The notes beneath the pieces are model-generated. The model was not told the origin of the DNA, did not search any database, and saw only the letters and a program-made list of their open reading frames with translations. The position numbers were made by a program, and so were the translations under genes. A DNA stretch of 9,941 bases from the NCBI GenBank assembly GCA_003151665.1, contig PLYD01000188.1:1-9941 (forward strand), given 5' to 3'. Of the stretch, positions 1 through 5,522 are shown piece after piece. Within the stretch, counting starts at the first letter, position 1; each line of letters begins with the position of its first letter. This stretch comes from Candidatus Dormiibacterota bacterium (GTDB lineage: Bacteria; Chloroflexota; Dormibacteria; Dormibacterales; Dormibacteraceae).

Positions 1-275
1 GCGCTCTGGGTCACCATCAGGAGCTTCCGCTTGTCGAGCCGGTCCGCGAGGAGGCCGCCCCAGGTGCCGAACAGGAGAATCGGCGTGAACTGAAGGGCAG
101 CGGTGATGCCGAGGGCGATACCGCTTCCGGTAAGGTGCAGTACCAGCCACATCTGTGCAATTGACTGCATCCAGGTGCCGGTCACGGAGACGATCTGAGC
201 CGTGAAGAAGATCCGGAAATTCCTGTTGCGCAGCGATGCGAACGTCCGGCTGAAGCCGGCTGTGACTGAGGTCAC
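1..275 (-). CDS. MFS transporter, N-terminal 91 residues (cut by window edge)
   Basis: This is the N-terminal part of a major facilitator superfamily membrane transporter. Translating the minus strand from GTG at 275 gives an open frame to the window edge. Residues about 21-46 and 52-75 are hydrophobic and read as transmembrane helices 1 and 2. They are followed by GGLLADRLDKRK (about 73-84), the family's cytoplasmic loop 2-3 motif A (G-x-L-a-D-r-x-G-r-k-x type). The style (RNRNFRIFF, then GTWMQSIAQMWLVLHLTGS) resembles the EntS/MFS_3 exporter group. The GTG start overlaps the stop of the MarR gene as GTGA and is preceded by GAGGAAGG, so the two are probably translationally coupled. A MarR-MFS pair usually means regulated efflux of a toxic small molecule; the substrate is unknown. 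Roughly three quarters of the protein lies outside the window. Confidence 0.88.
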   Translation of the reverse strand, partial: MTSVTAGFSRTFASLRNRNFRIFFTAQIVSVTGTWMQSIAQMWLVLHLTGSGIALGITAALQFTPILLFGTWGGLLADRLDKRKLLMVTQS

Positions 276-721
276 GAACCTTCCTCTACAAGGCGAAGCA
301 GTATCGTCGCCGCTTGATCGAGCGTTTGCAGCTCCTCCACGCTGAGCGACCCGAGACGCTTCGTGAGGTAAGCATTGCGCCGGGTCCGGCTGCGCTCAAG
401 CACTCGCTTGCCCAGCTGCGTGATACGAACCCGAACCAATCTGCCGTCGCTTGAGTCCAGCTCCCTGGCCACGAGGTTCCGCTCGAGAAGGCTGGCGGCG
501 AGGACCGTCATGCTTGGTCTCGATACCCCTTCCGCCTCCGCCAGCTCACCCAGCGTAAGGGGCCCGCGAGAGTTGACCGATGCCAGAGCGGAAATGACCG
601 ACACCGAATGCTCCCCATCGGTTTCGCGCTTCAGGCGCCGCACCGTCCGCATCAGAGCGACCCGGAGGTTGCCTGCGACCTCGGCCGCACTGCTGATACC
701 AGACGCCAACTGGTTAGTCAT
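272..721 (-). CDS. MarR family transcriptional regulator
   Basis: A 149-residue protein, the usual MarR length. It is expected to be a dimeric winged-helix repressor released from DNA by a small ligand. The helix-turn-helix lies at about 55-80 (LTLGELAEAEGVSRPSMTVL). The wing at about 89-101 carries the family's D-x-R pattern (DSSDGRLVRVRIT), and the flanking helices (about 10-50 and 104-146) form the dimer domain. The ATG at 721 has no Shine-Dalgarno sequence but sits 7 nt after a TAGACT -10 element, which suggests a leaderless mRNA. Inverted repeats typical of MarR operators cover that element and the start codon, so autorepression is likely. The stop overlaps the start of the MFS gene by 4 bases, pointing to that exporter as the main target. 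The family call is firm; the inducer is not known. Confidence 0.93.
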   Translation of the reverse strand: MTNQLASGISSAAEVAGNLRVALMRTVRRLKRETDGEHSVSVISALASVNSRGPLTLGELAEAEGVSRPSMTVLAASLLERNLVARELDSSDGRLVRVRITQLGKRVLERSRTRRNAYLTKRLGSLSVEELQTLDQAATILLRLVEEGS

Positions 722-731
722 ACTAATTAGT
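714..731. promoter_or_regulatory. Putative MarR operator: overlapping TTAGT/ACTAA inverted repeats
   Basis: The bases read TTAGT-CAT-ACTAA-TTAGT. TTAGT (714-718) and ACTAA (722-726) form an inverted repeat centred on the MarR start codon. ACTAATTAGT (722-731) is a perfect 10-base palindrome sharing one arm. Alternating TTAG/CTAA half-sites are typical of MarR-family operators. The block lies in a short AT-rich island in otherwise GC-rich DNA and overlaps the likely -10 element, where a bound repressor would block transcription. The repeats are seen directly; binding by this MarR is inferred. Confidence 0.6.
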
Positions 732-734
732 CTA
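729..734 (-). promoter_or_regulatory. Putative -10 element (TAGACT) for a leaderless marR transcript
   Basis: On the minus strand TAGACT (TAnnnT type) is followed by exactly 7 bases and then the MarR ATG. That is the spacing expected if transcription starts at the A of the start codon. The absence of a Shine-Dalgarno sequence agrees. No convincing -35 hexamer is visible 16-18 bases upstream, so the promoter may be weak or use another sigma factor. Confidence 0.4.
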
Positions 735-793
735 CATAATCAAGAGGGGGGCGCTCGTGCAGCGTTCGTTCCTAATGGAGTCGGTCGTCCAAT

Positions 794-1999
794 TCAGATG
801 CCGTAGATCAACCGTGCGTTGTCGGCGAGGATCAGGCGGGCGGCGGTTTGCGCTGCATCCTTCGACAGATTGCCCGCGTCGACTGCGGCGCCAAGGCACG
901 AACTGAGTGCCATGCGGCCCTTCTTTCCCGCGATCCACTGGAGCTCGGGCGAACCGAAGGCGTCCGACGAATAGACGACCTTGGTGAAGGGTGCCTGCTC
1001 GAGGATGGTACTGATCACCCGGCTCACGCCGGGCCCGATCATTGGGTTGAATTCGGATAAGTCGAGGTACACGTTTGGAAAGATGGTGGCCAGATATGCC
1101 CCTTCCTCGTAGAAGGGGTAGGCGCCATGGAGAAGGATGATCTTCGCGTGTCGAAGCCTCTCGTCACGAAAGACCGCCGCCAGCAGCCCCGGCCGCGCGG
1201 TCTTGATGTCGAGGTCCTGGTCGCCCATCCCCGAGTGGATCTGAAAAGGCAGATTCAGCTCGATGCTCAGCTCGAGCGCCCTCCACAGGATGTAGTCCCG
1301 CACCCGCTTGACGTCGTCCCGAGTCGAGCGAGGCACATGGATCCTCGCGAACAACCCGACCGAATCAGGGCTGCGCTTGAGTCTGTCGACTGACTTCGAG
1401 ACCTCCTGGGCCGTGAGCGGCTGAAGGTCCAAACCGGTCCGGTAGGCGATGACAGTTTTGAGCGAGATGATCTTCGGGTCGGACGCGACAGCCCTGATCC
1501 GCTCGTCGAAGCCTTTCTCGAGGTCCGCCAGGCTGTCGTGCTGGTCCCACAGCTCGCCGATCAGGGGTTCGATCCGGAAGAGCCCATAAGCGGGCACTCC
1601 GGTGAGTGCCTCGAACTCCTCGAGGTTGACGATCTTGGGGTTGCCGAGGTCGACAATGTTGGACTCGAGATTAATGTCGCGATACATGCCGCGGACATAC
1701 GCTTGGTAGTCGGCAACCTTCGCGGCGCGGGTCGCGATGATCGCTTCCCGGTTCGCTTCGCAGCCGAGGTACCGCGCGAGGGCGTGCATCGCCTCGTGGT
1801 AGATCATCGTCTGCTGCTGGTTGATGGTTAGCTGCCGCCTCTCGTGGTCCGTTGGCGTATGGCCGCCCGAATCCAGGAAGTCGATCCAGTCCCCACCTAG
1901 CGAGAAGGTGGCCAGGGGATCGAAGGTGGGCTGATTCGACTCCGGCTTGAATATGTGAACGTGCTGATCGATCAACGGCAGGTCGTTCAGTTCAAGCAT
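794..1999 (-). CDS. Amidohydrolase family protein (Amidohydro_2; like the FluG N-terminal domain)
   Basis: A 401-residue TIM-barrel metal hydrolase of the Amidohydro_2 type. Expected metal ligands are visible: H13 and H15 in DQHVHIF, H255 in PFQIHSG, H291 in ILLHGAYPF and D346 in VVYSSDAF. K181 in SLKTVIAYR sits where related enzymes have a conserved lysine. The motif set matches the N-terminal half of fungal FluG and plant NodGS, which are fused to a glutamine-synthetase-like domain; here the GS-like gene ends 7 bases upstream. The frame stays open to 2404, but upstream of ATG 1999 it overlaps the GS gene and is arginine/serine-rich shadow sequence, so that extension is rejected. The Shine-Dalgarno sequence is weak (GGAGTGG, far upstream), so translation may depend on reinitiation after the GS stop. 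The natural substrate is unknown; hydrolysis of a gamma-glutamyl amide or another amide/carboxylate intermediate is an inference. Confidence 0.88.
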   Translation of the reverse strand: MLELNDLPLIDQHVHIFKPESNQPTFDPLATFSLGGDWIDFLDSGGHTPTDHERRQLTINQQQTMIYHEAMHALARYLGCEANREAIIATRAAKVADYQAYVRGMYRDINLESNIVDLGNPKIVNLEEFEALTGVPAYGLFRIEPLIGELWDQHDSLADLEKGFDERIRAVASDPKIISLKTVIAYRTGLDLQPLTAQEVSKSVDRLKRSPDSVGLFARIHVPRSTRDDVKRVRDYILWRALELSIELNLPFQIHSGMGDQDLDIKTARPGLLAAVFRDERLRHAKIILLHGAYPFYEEGAYLATIFPNVYLDLSEFNPMIGPGVSRVISTILEQAPFTKVVYSSDAFGSPELQWIAGKKGRMALSSCLGAAVDAGNLSKDAAQTAARLILADNARLIYGI

Positions 2000-2006
2000 C
2001 GCCGGC

Positions 2007-3359
2007 TCAGGACCACTCCAGGTAGGTGGCGCGCTCCCAGTCGCCAACCTCGAGTGCGTACGCGGCGGCCTCTGATCGCCGGATTCGCAGGAAGCCGGGG
2101 CCGATGACCGGCCCCAGCGCATCCATGAGGACCGCATCTGCCTCGAGGGCATCGAGCGCCTCTGGGGCCGAGCGCGGCAGCAGCTCAAGTCCGCGAGCCG
2201 ACGCGTCGGCCTCGCTGAGGTGGCCGATGTCGTCCGTGGTCGGTTCGCCGAGGGGAAGGCTTTGCTCGATGCCGTCCAGGCCGGCGGCGAGAAGACCGAT
2301 GAGCGTGAGATAGGGGTTTCCGGTGCCGTCGCCAGCTCGGAATTCGACATGCTTGCTGCCCGAATCAGGTACACGAACGAGTACTGCACGGTTGCTCCCG
2401 CCATAACAGATGTGGCTTGGTGCCCACGACCCGGGAAGGAGCCGCTTGTAGGAGTTCACAGTTGGCGCCGCGAGACCGCTCAAACCACGAGCGTGCTTGA
2501 GAAGGCCGGCGACGAAGGAGGTGCCAAGAGGGCTGAGACCCACCGGCCCATCGCCCTGCATAGCGTTGAGCCCGCCCGATGACAACACTCCCAGGTGAAC
2601 ATGGAGGCCTGAGCCGGGCATGTCGGCGAAGGGCTTGGGCATGAAGGTCGCGATGAAACCGGCGGCGCGCGCGAGTGCCCGTAACTCTTCCTTCACTGTC
2701 ATCAAGTCGTCGGCGGCTCGGAGCGGCGGCTGATGCGCGATGTTGATCTCGAACTGTCCTGGTCCAAATTCCGGAGCCACCTGCTCCAATTCGACTCCCA
2801 TCTCCGCCAGGGAGGTCATCACCAGCGACATCAGCTGGCGCTGGCTCTCGAGCGCGTTGAGCGAGAACATCTTCGCTCGCGCGGCAGGCTTGTAGCTTTC
2901 ATCGGTCGTGGCCAGCAGGTAACACTCGGGTTCGAAGGCCACCCGCAACGCCAGGCCGCGACTCGCGTAACGCGCGTCAACCGCAGAGAGGGCGGCCCGG
3001 GCACAGCCGGCCCAGGGCTGGCCGTCGGCGTCGTACAGGAACGAGTAGGTGCGCGCCGCACCTGGATGGTGGGGCACCCGCGCGTATGTAGCGGGGTCGG
3101 GGACCGCCAGGAAGTCGCCCGTCTCGGCACCGAAAGCAAAGTCAGGCACCTGGTGATCGAGAACGTTGAAATCGATGTTCGCCCGCGCGAACGACACCCC
3201 ACCCGTGAGGACCCGATCCAGGCGCTGGTGGGGAACGCTCCTCACATGGGCGCGGCCGCTCAGGTCGTGGTAGATGACCCACACCTCGGAGATGCCATCC
3301 TCCTTGGCACGAGCGACAAGGGCCGCTCTAGCGTCGACGGGGCTCGGGATTGATGCCAC
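2007..3359 (-). CDS. Glutamine synthetase-like ligase (GS type I family; probable gamma-glutamyl-amine ligase)
   Basis: A 450-residue GS family enzyme that would activate glutamate's gamma-carboxyl with ATP. An N-terminal beta-grasp domain (about 20-100, with YHDLSGR) precedes the catalytic domain. Metal and nucleotide residues are kept: E143/E145 (FEPECYLL), E197/E204 (EFGPGQFEI), H253 (GSGLHVH), E339 and R341 (VEFRAGDGTGNPYL). The glutamate-binding R306 (NSYKRLLPG) and R329 (NRAVLVRVP) are also kept. Two ammonium-site residues of classical GS are changed: the flap glutamate of the P-G-Y-E-A-P motif is W312 (PGSWAP), and the D50 equivalent appears to be A58 (SFARANID). This argues for an amine acceptor rather than ammonia, as in PuuA/GlnA4 or FluG-like proteins. 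GTG 3359 is chosen because it gives a complete N-terminal domain and sits just behind a strong promoter. The protein lacks the adenylylation context of housekeeping GlnA and heads an operon with the amidohydrolase. Confidence 0.92.
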   Translation of the reverse strand: MASIPSPVDARAALVARAKEDGISEVWVIYHDLSGRAHVRSVPHQRLDRVLTGGVSFARANIDFNVLDHQVPDFAFGAETGDFLAVPDPATYARVPHHPGAARTYSFLYDADGQPWAGCARAALSAVDARYASRGLALRVAFEPECYLLATTDESYKPAARAKMFSLNALESQRQLMSLVMTSLAEMGVELEQVAPEFGPGQFEINIAHQPPLRAADDLMTVKEELRALARAAGFIATFMPKPFADMPGSGLHVHLGVLSSGGLNAMQGDGPVGLSPLGTSFVAGLLKHARGLSGLAAPTVNSYKRLLPGSWAPSHICYGGSNRAVLVRVPDSGSKHVEFRAGDGTGNPYLTLIGLLAAGLDGIEQSLPLGEPTTDDIGHLSEADASARGLELLPRSAPEALDALEADAVLMDALGPVIGPGFLRIRRSEAAAYALEVGDWERATYLEWS

Positions 3360-3367
3360 TCGGATGG

Positions 3368-3396
3368 ATCGTAGGCAACCGACAGGTGAGGGTCAA
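3368..3396 (-). promoter_or_regulatory. Sigma70-type promoter of the GS-like/amidohydrolase operon
   Basis: On the minus strand TTGACC (3396-3391) and TACGAT (3373-3368) are separated by exactly 17 bases, close to the consensus TTGACA-17-TATAAT. The GTG start of the GS-like gene begins 9 bases past the -10 element and has no Shine-Dalgarno sequence, so the transcript is probably leaderless or nearly so. The -10 lies within GCCTACGATnCA, which recurs at the aminotransferase promoter. Confidence 0.6.
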
Positions 3397-3502
3397 GCAC
3401 GCCGAAGCAGGGCGCCCGGGTCGGGACATCACGCCGCGACTACAGCGACAGTACAACCGCGTACCTGGTTAACCTGCTCCGGGAACCGTCCGCTACGAAG
3501 TC

Positions 3503-3508
3503 AAGGAG
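3503..3508 (+). promoter_or_regulatory. Ribosome binding site (AAGGAG) deciding the SnoaL-like start
   Basis: AAGGAG lies 5 bases before ATG 3514. An in-frame GTG at 3511 would be only 2 bases away. The spacing selects ATG 3514 over the GTG and over the much longer open frame that begins at 3274. Confidence 0.75.
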
Positions 3509-3513
3509 TCGTG

Positions 3514-4035
3514 ATGGGTGAATTTGCAGGCAGGCGAACTGGAGAAGACCTTGAGTCAAGGATCGCAAGGCTCGAGGATATCGAGGCGATCAAGAATCTC
3601 AAGGCACGCTATGCGTACTACTGCGACCACGGATACGACGCCGACGGAATGGCCAGCCTCTTCGTGAAGGACTCGACCTGGGAAAGCAACGCATTCGGCA
3701 CCTATGTGGGCCGCGACGCCATCCATGCTTTCCAATCCAACATCAGCAAAGAAATCGTTTGGGCTCTCCATTTCATGATCTGTCCGGTGGTCAACGTGAG
3801 TGCCGACGGCCAGTCGGCCACCGGCAGCTGGTATCTGATCGAGTTGGCGACGATGGTGGGCCCCGATCAGGTCGAAACGCCGACCCCCCGAGATGCGGTT
3901 GTGATGAGCGCCATCTACAACGACACCTTCGTCAAGGAGAACGGCGAATGGAGATTCAAGAAGGTAGAGGTTGAGTTTCATCAAGTGTCCGATCTCGACA
4001 AGGGCTGGGTACTTCAGCAGTTTCGGGCCTCCTGA
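3514..4035 (+). CDS. SnoaL-like / nuclear transport factor 2 fold protein
   Basis: A 173-residue protein of the SnoaL_4 type, a cone-shaped alpha+beta barrel fold used by small cyclases, isomerases, dehydratases and hydroxylase-associated proteins. The N-terminal helix LEDIEAIKNLKARYAYYCDHG (about 20-40) and the following DADGMASLFVKDSTWE (about 42-57) are the family's usual opening. Later strands include the central segment about 103-112 and the C-terminal pair WRFKKVEVEF (about 146-155). Typical length is 130-180 residues, so it is complete. There is no signal peptide. It is transcribed alone, divergent from the GS-like ligase and convergent with the aminotransferase. Catalytic residues cannot be assigned, because the fold is used for many reactions; a role in the neighbouring catabolic pathway is inferred from position only. 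Confidence 0.85.
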   Translation: MGEFAGRRTGEDLESRIARLEDIEAIKNLKARYAYYCDHGYDADGMASLFVKDSTWESNAFGTYVGRDAIHAFQSNISKEIVWALHFMICPVVNVSADGQSATGSWYLIELATMVGPDQVETPTPRDAVVMSAIYNDTFVKENGEWRFKKVEVEFHQVSDLDKGWVLQQFRAS

Positions 4036-4099
4036 ACCGACGGGAAGACCCTTGCTCATGACTGCAGCCGCTCCGCCGGCCACTGTCAAGTTCAGGCCC
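4025..4099. repeat. Imperfect inverted repeat spanning both convergent stop codons
   Basis: GGGCCTCCTGAAC (4025-4037) and GTTCAGGCCC (4090-4099) can pair over ten bases with three unpaired bases in the left arm. The arms contain the TGA stops of the SnoaL-like and aminotransferase genes. The loop of about 50 bases is long and there is no T tract, so it is a weak candidate for a bidirectional terminator. The arms may match only because both proteins end in R-A followed by TGA. Confidence 0.2.
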
Positions 4100-5468
4100 G
4101 TAGGTCGCGCGCCATCTCGGCAAAGTTGTCGACGTAGCGCTGGACGTCCGCCTCGCTGTGCTGAACCGATAGAGTCCAGTTCTCTTCGGCGCCAGGTGCC
4201 ATCAGCACGCCGCGGTTGCACTGGTAAAGCCAGGCAAGGTAGGCGGCGGGTTTGTCCATCTCAAGGTAGTCGCGGTAGTTGCGAACCCGTTCCGTCCGGT
4301 ATCCGATGCCCCCTCGAGCCGCCATGGTCGTCACATGGAAGGGCAGGCGGTGCTCTGCGATCACCGTCTCAAGGCCGCCCTGGAGAACCTCGGCCAGGGC
4401 GTCGAAATGGGCATACGCGCTCGGCGTCAGTATCTCCTCCAGTGTGACCCTGGCGGCCGCGATACTCAGCGGGTTGCCGTTGAAGGTTCCCATCTGGCTG
4501 ACCCGCTTCTGATCGATCAGCGCCATCACATCCTCGCGGCCGCCGATGGCACCGCACGGCAAGCCTCCGCCGATCGCCTTGGCCAGGGCGACGATGTCCG
4601 GCGTAACGCCAAATCGCTCGCTGGCGCCGCCCGGAGCGATGGTGACCCCGGTTTTGACCTCATCGAAGATGAGTAGCGCACCGTGGCGATGGACGATTTC
4701 CTTCGCCGCCTCGAGGTACCCGGTATCGGGCAGAGCGATGCCGACGTTCATCATTGCCGGCTCAACGATTAGTGCCGCGACATTGTCCGGGTGGCGGCTG
4801 AACGCCCCCTCGAGCGCTCTCAGGTCGTTGAAGGGGACGATCGTTACCAGCTCGACGAGGGCGCGCGGGATGCCTTCGCTCTGTGGCACAGAAGCTGGGG
4901 CGTCGGCAGGCCCCATCAGTTCGGGGCTCGGCTTGACCGAGACCATCAGAGAGTCGTGGTGGCCGTGATAGGAAGCTTCGATCTTGAGCAGGCGCTCCCG
5001 GCCGGTAAAGGCGCGCGCGAGGCGGACGGCGTCGTTGGTTGACTCAGTCCCGCTGTTGCTGAACCGCCACTGAGGCTGCCCGAAGCGCCGCGCCAGGTTG
5101 CGCGCCACAACGGCCACATCGTGCCCTGGCTGCGCGAAATGGGAGCCTCTGGCGATCTGCTCGCTGACCGCTTTCACGATCAGCGGGTGGGCGTGGCCGA
5201 CGACCATGACCCCGAACCCGTTGTGGAAGTCGACGTATTCGTTGCCATCGACGTCCCAGATTCGGCTGCCCTGGCCGCGCTCGACGAATATCGGCTGCGG
5301 CGCCGCGTCCTGGTGGGATGACGGCACGCCGCGCGGCTCAACCTGGCGCGCGTCGCGCCACTCTTCGTCGGAGCGCCGCCGGCCGGCGCGGAAGGCATCC
5401 TCCTCGCGCGTGATCAGGGCTTTGATGCGATCAGCGCTAAGCGCTACCGCTGCGGTGTTGCTCGCCAA
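4092..5468 (-). CDS. Class III aminotransferase, glutamate-1-semialdehyde 2,1-aminomutase-like
   Basis: A 458-residue PLP-dependent fold type I enzyme. Visible features are the phosphate-binding SNSGTES (137-143), YHGHHDS (168-174), D269 in LLIFDEVKTG that contacts the pyridine nitrogen, the Schiff-base lysine K297 in ALAKAIGGGLPCGAIGG, and GTFNGNPLSIAAA (327-339). These match the HemL-like subgroup of class III. A heme role is unlikely because no other tetrapyrrole gene is near and the neighbours are catabolic. The protein is somewhat longer than HemL (about 430) because of an N-terminal helix. I chose TTG 5468 because GAGGAG lies 5 bases before it. ATG 5495, nine codons upstream in frame, has no ribosome binding site and overlaps the -10 element. 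It may transaminate or shift an amino group in an amine or amino-acid intermediate; the substrate is unknown. The family is firm, the start moderately so. Confidence 0.92.
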   Translation of the reverse strand: MASNTAAVALSADRIKALITREEDAFRAGRRRSDEEWRDARQVEPRGVPSSHQDAAPQPIFVERGQGSRIWDVDGNEYVDFHNGFGVMVVGHAHPLIVKAVSEQIARGSHFAQPGHDVAVVARNLARRFGQPQWRFSNSGTESTNDAVRLARAFTGRERLLKIEASYHGHHDSLMVSVKPSPELMGPADAPASVPQSEGIPRALVELVTIVPFNDLRALEGAFSRHPDNVAALIVEPAMMNVGIALPDTGYLEAAKEIVHRHGALLIFDEVKTGVTIAPGGASERFGVTPDIVALAKAIGGGLPCGAIGGREDVMALIDQKRVSQMGTFNGNPLSIAAARVTLEEILTPSAYAHFDALAEVLQGGLETVIAEHRLPFHVTTMAARGGIGYRTERVRNYRDYLEMDKPAAYLAWLYQCNRGVLMAPGAEENWTLSVQHSEADVQRYVDNFAEMARDLRA

Positions 5469-5473
5469 ATCAG

Positions 5474-5479
5474 CTCCTC
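5474..5479 (-). promoter_or_regulatory. Ribosome binding site (GAGGAG) supporting a TTG start
   Basis: On the minus strand GAGGAG is followed by 5 bases (CTGAT) and TTG at 5468. It falls within the short leader expected from the TACGAT -10 element at 5499-5494, so promoter, ribosome binding site and TTG start agree with each other. Confidence 0.6.
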
Positions 5480-5493
5480 GTCTTTGTGACTGC

Positions 5494-5522
5494 ATCGTAG
5501 GCGTCAGTAGGGTGAGCAAGAA
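5494..5522 (-). promoter_or_regulatory. Putative promoter of the class III aminotransferase gene
   Basis: TACGAT (5499-5494) is preceded at 17 bases by TTCTTG (5522-5517), a poor -35. The -10 is identical to that of the GS-like operon and sits in the same GCCTACGATnCA context. A start about 7 bases downstream would give a leader of about 19 bases carrying GAGGAG. The element overlaps the first codons of the divergent E1 alpha gene, so expression of the two may interfere. Confidence 0.4.

Larger units (their letters stand above)
3360..3513. other. Divergent intergenic region between the GS-like and SnoaL-like genes, with a GGTTAACC palindrome
   Basis: This 154-base region holds the leftward promoter described separately and the leader of the rightward SnoaL-like gene. 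GGTTAACC at 3467-3474 is a perfect 8-base palindrome, and TAACCT (3470-3475) inside it is a possible rightward -10 element about 40 bases ahead of ATG 3514, without a good -35. GTAC-N6-GTAC at 3451-3464 lies just upstream. Either could bind a regulator such as the GntR protein, but neither matches a GGTnnnACC-type FCD operator well. The palindromes are seen; their role is speculative. Confidence 0.3.

Noticed and set aside
375..806. Plus-strand open frame opposite the MarR gene, and similar long antisense frames elsewhere (for example 7228-8001, 3556-4221 and 9082-9903)
   Set aside because: They mirror genes with clear family motifs, have arginine/proline/serine-rich translations typical of GC-rich shadow frames, and lack ribosome binding sites.
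2000..2404. N-terminal extension of the amidohydrolase to ATG 2404
   Set aside because: This stretch lies inside the GS-like gene in another frame. Its translation is arginine/serine-rich with no domain, while ATG 1999 starts directly before the barrel's HxH motif.
3274..3513. Extension of the SnoaL-like gene upstream to 3274
   Set aside because: It would overlap the 5' end and promoter of the divergent GS-like gene. The extra 80 residues look random, and AAGGAG with proper spacing marks ATG 3514.
5098..5511. Extension of E1 alpha upstream to 5098
   Set aside because: It is antisense to the conserved N-terminal region of the aminotransferase, and third-position GC is low just before 5512.
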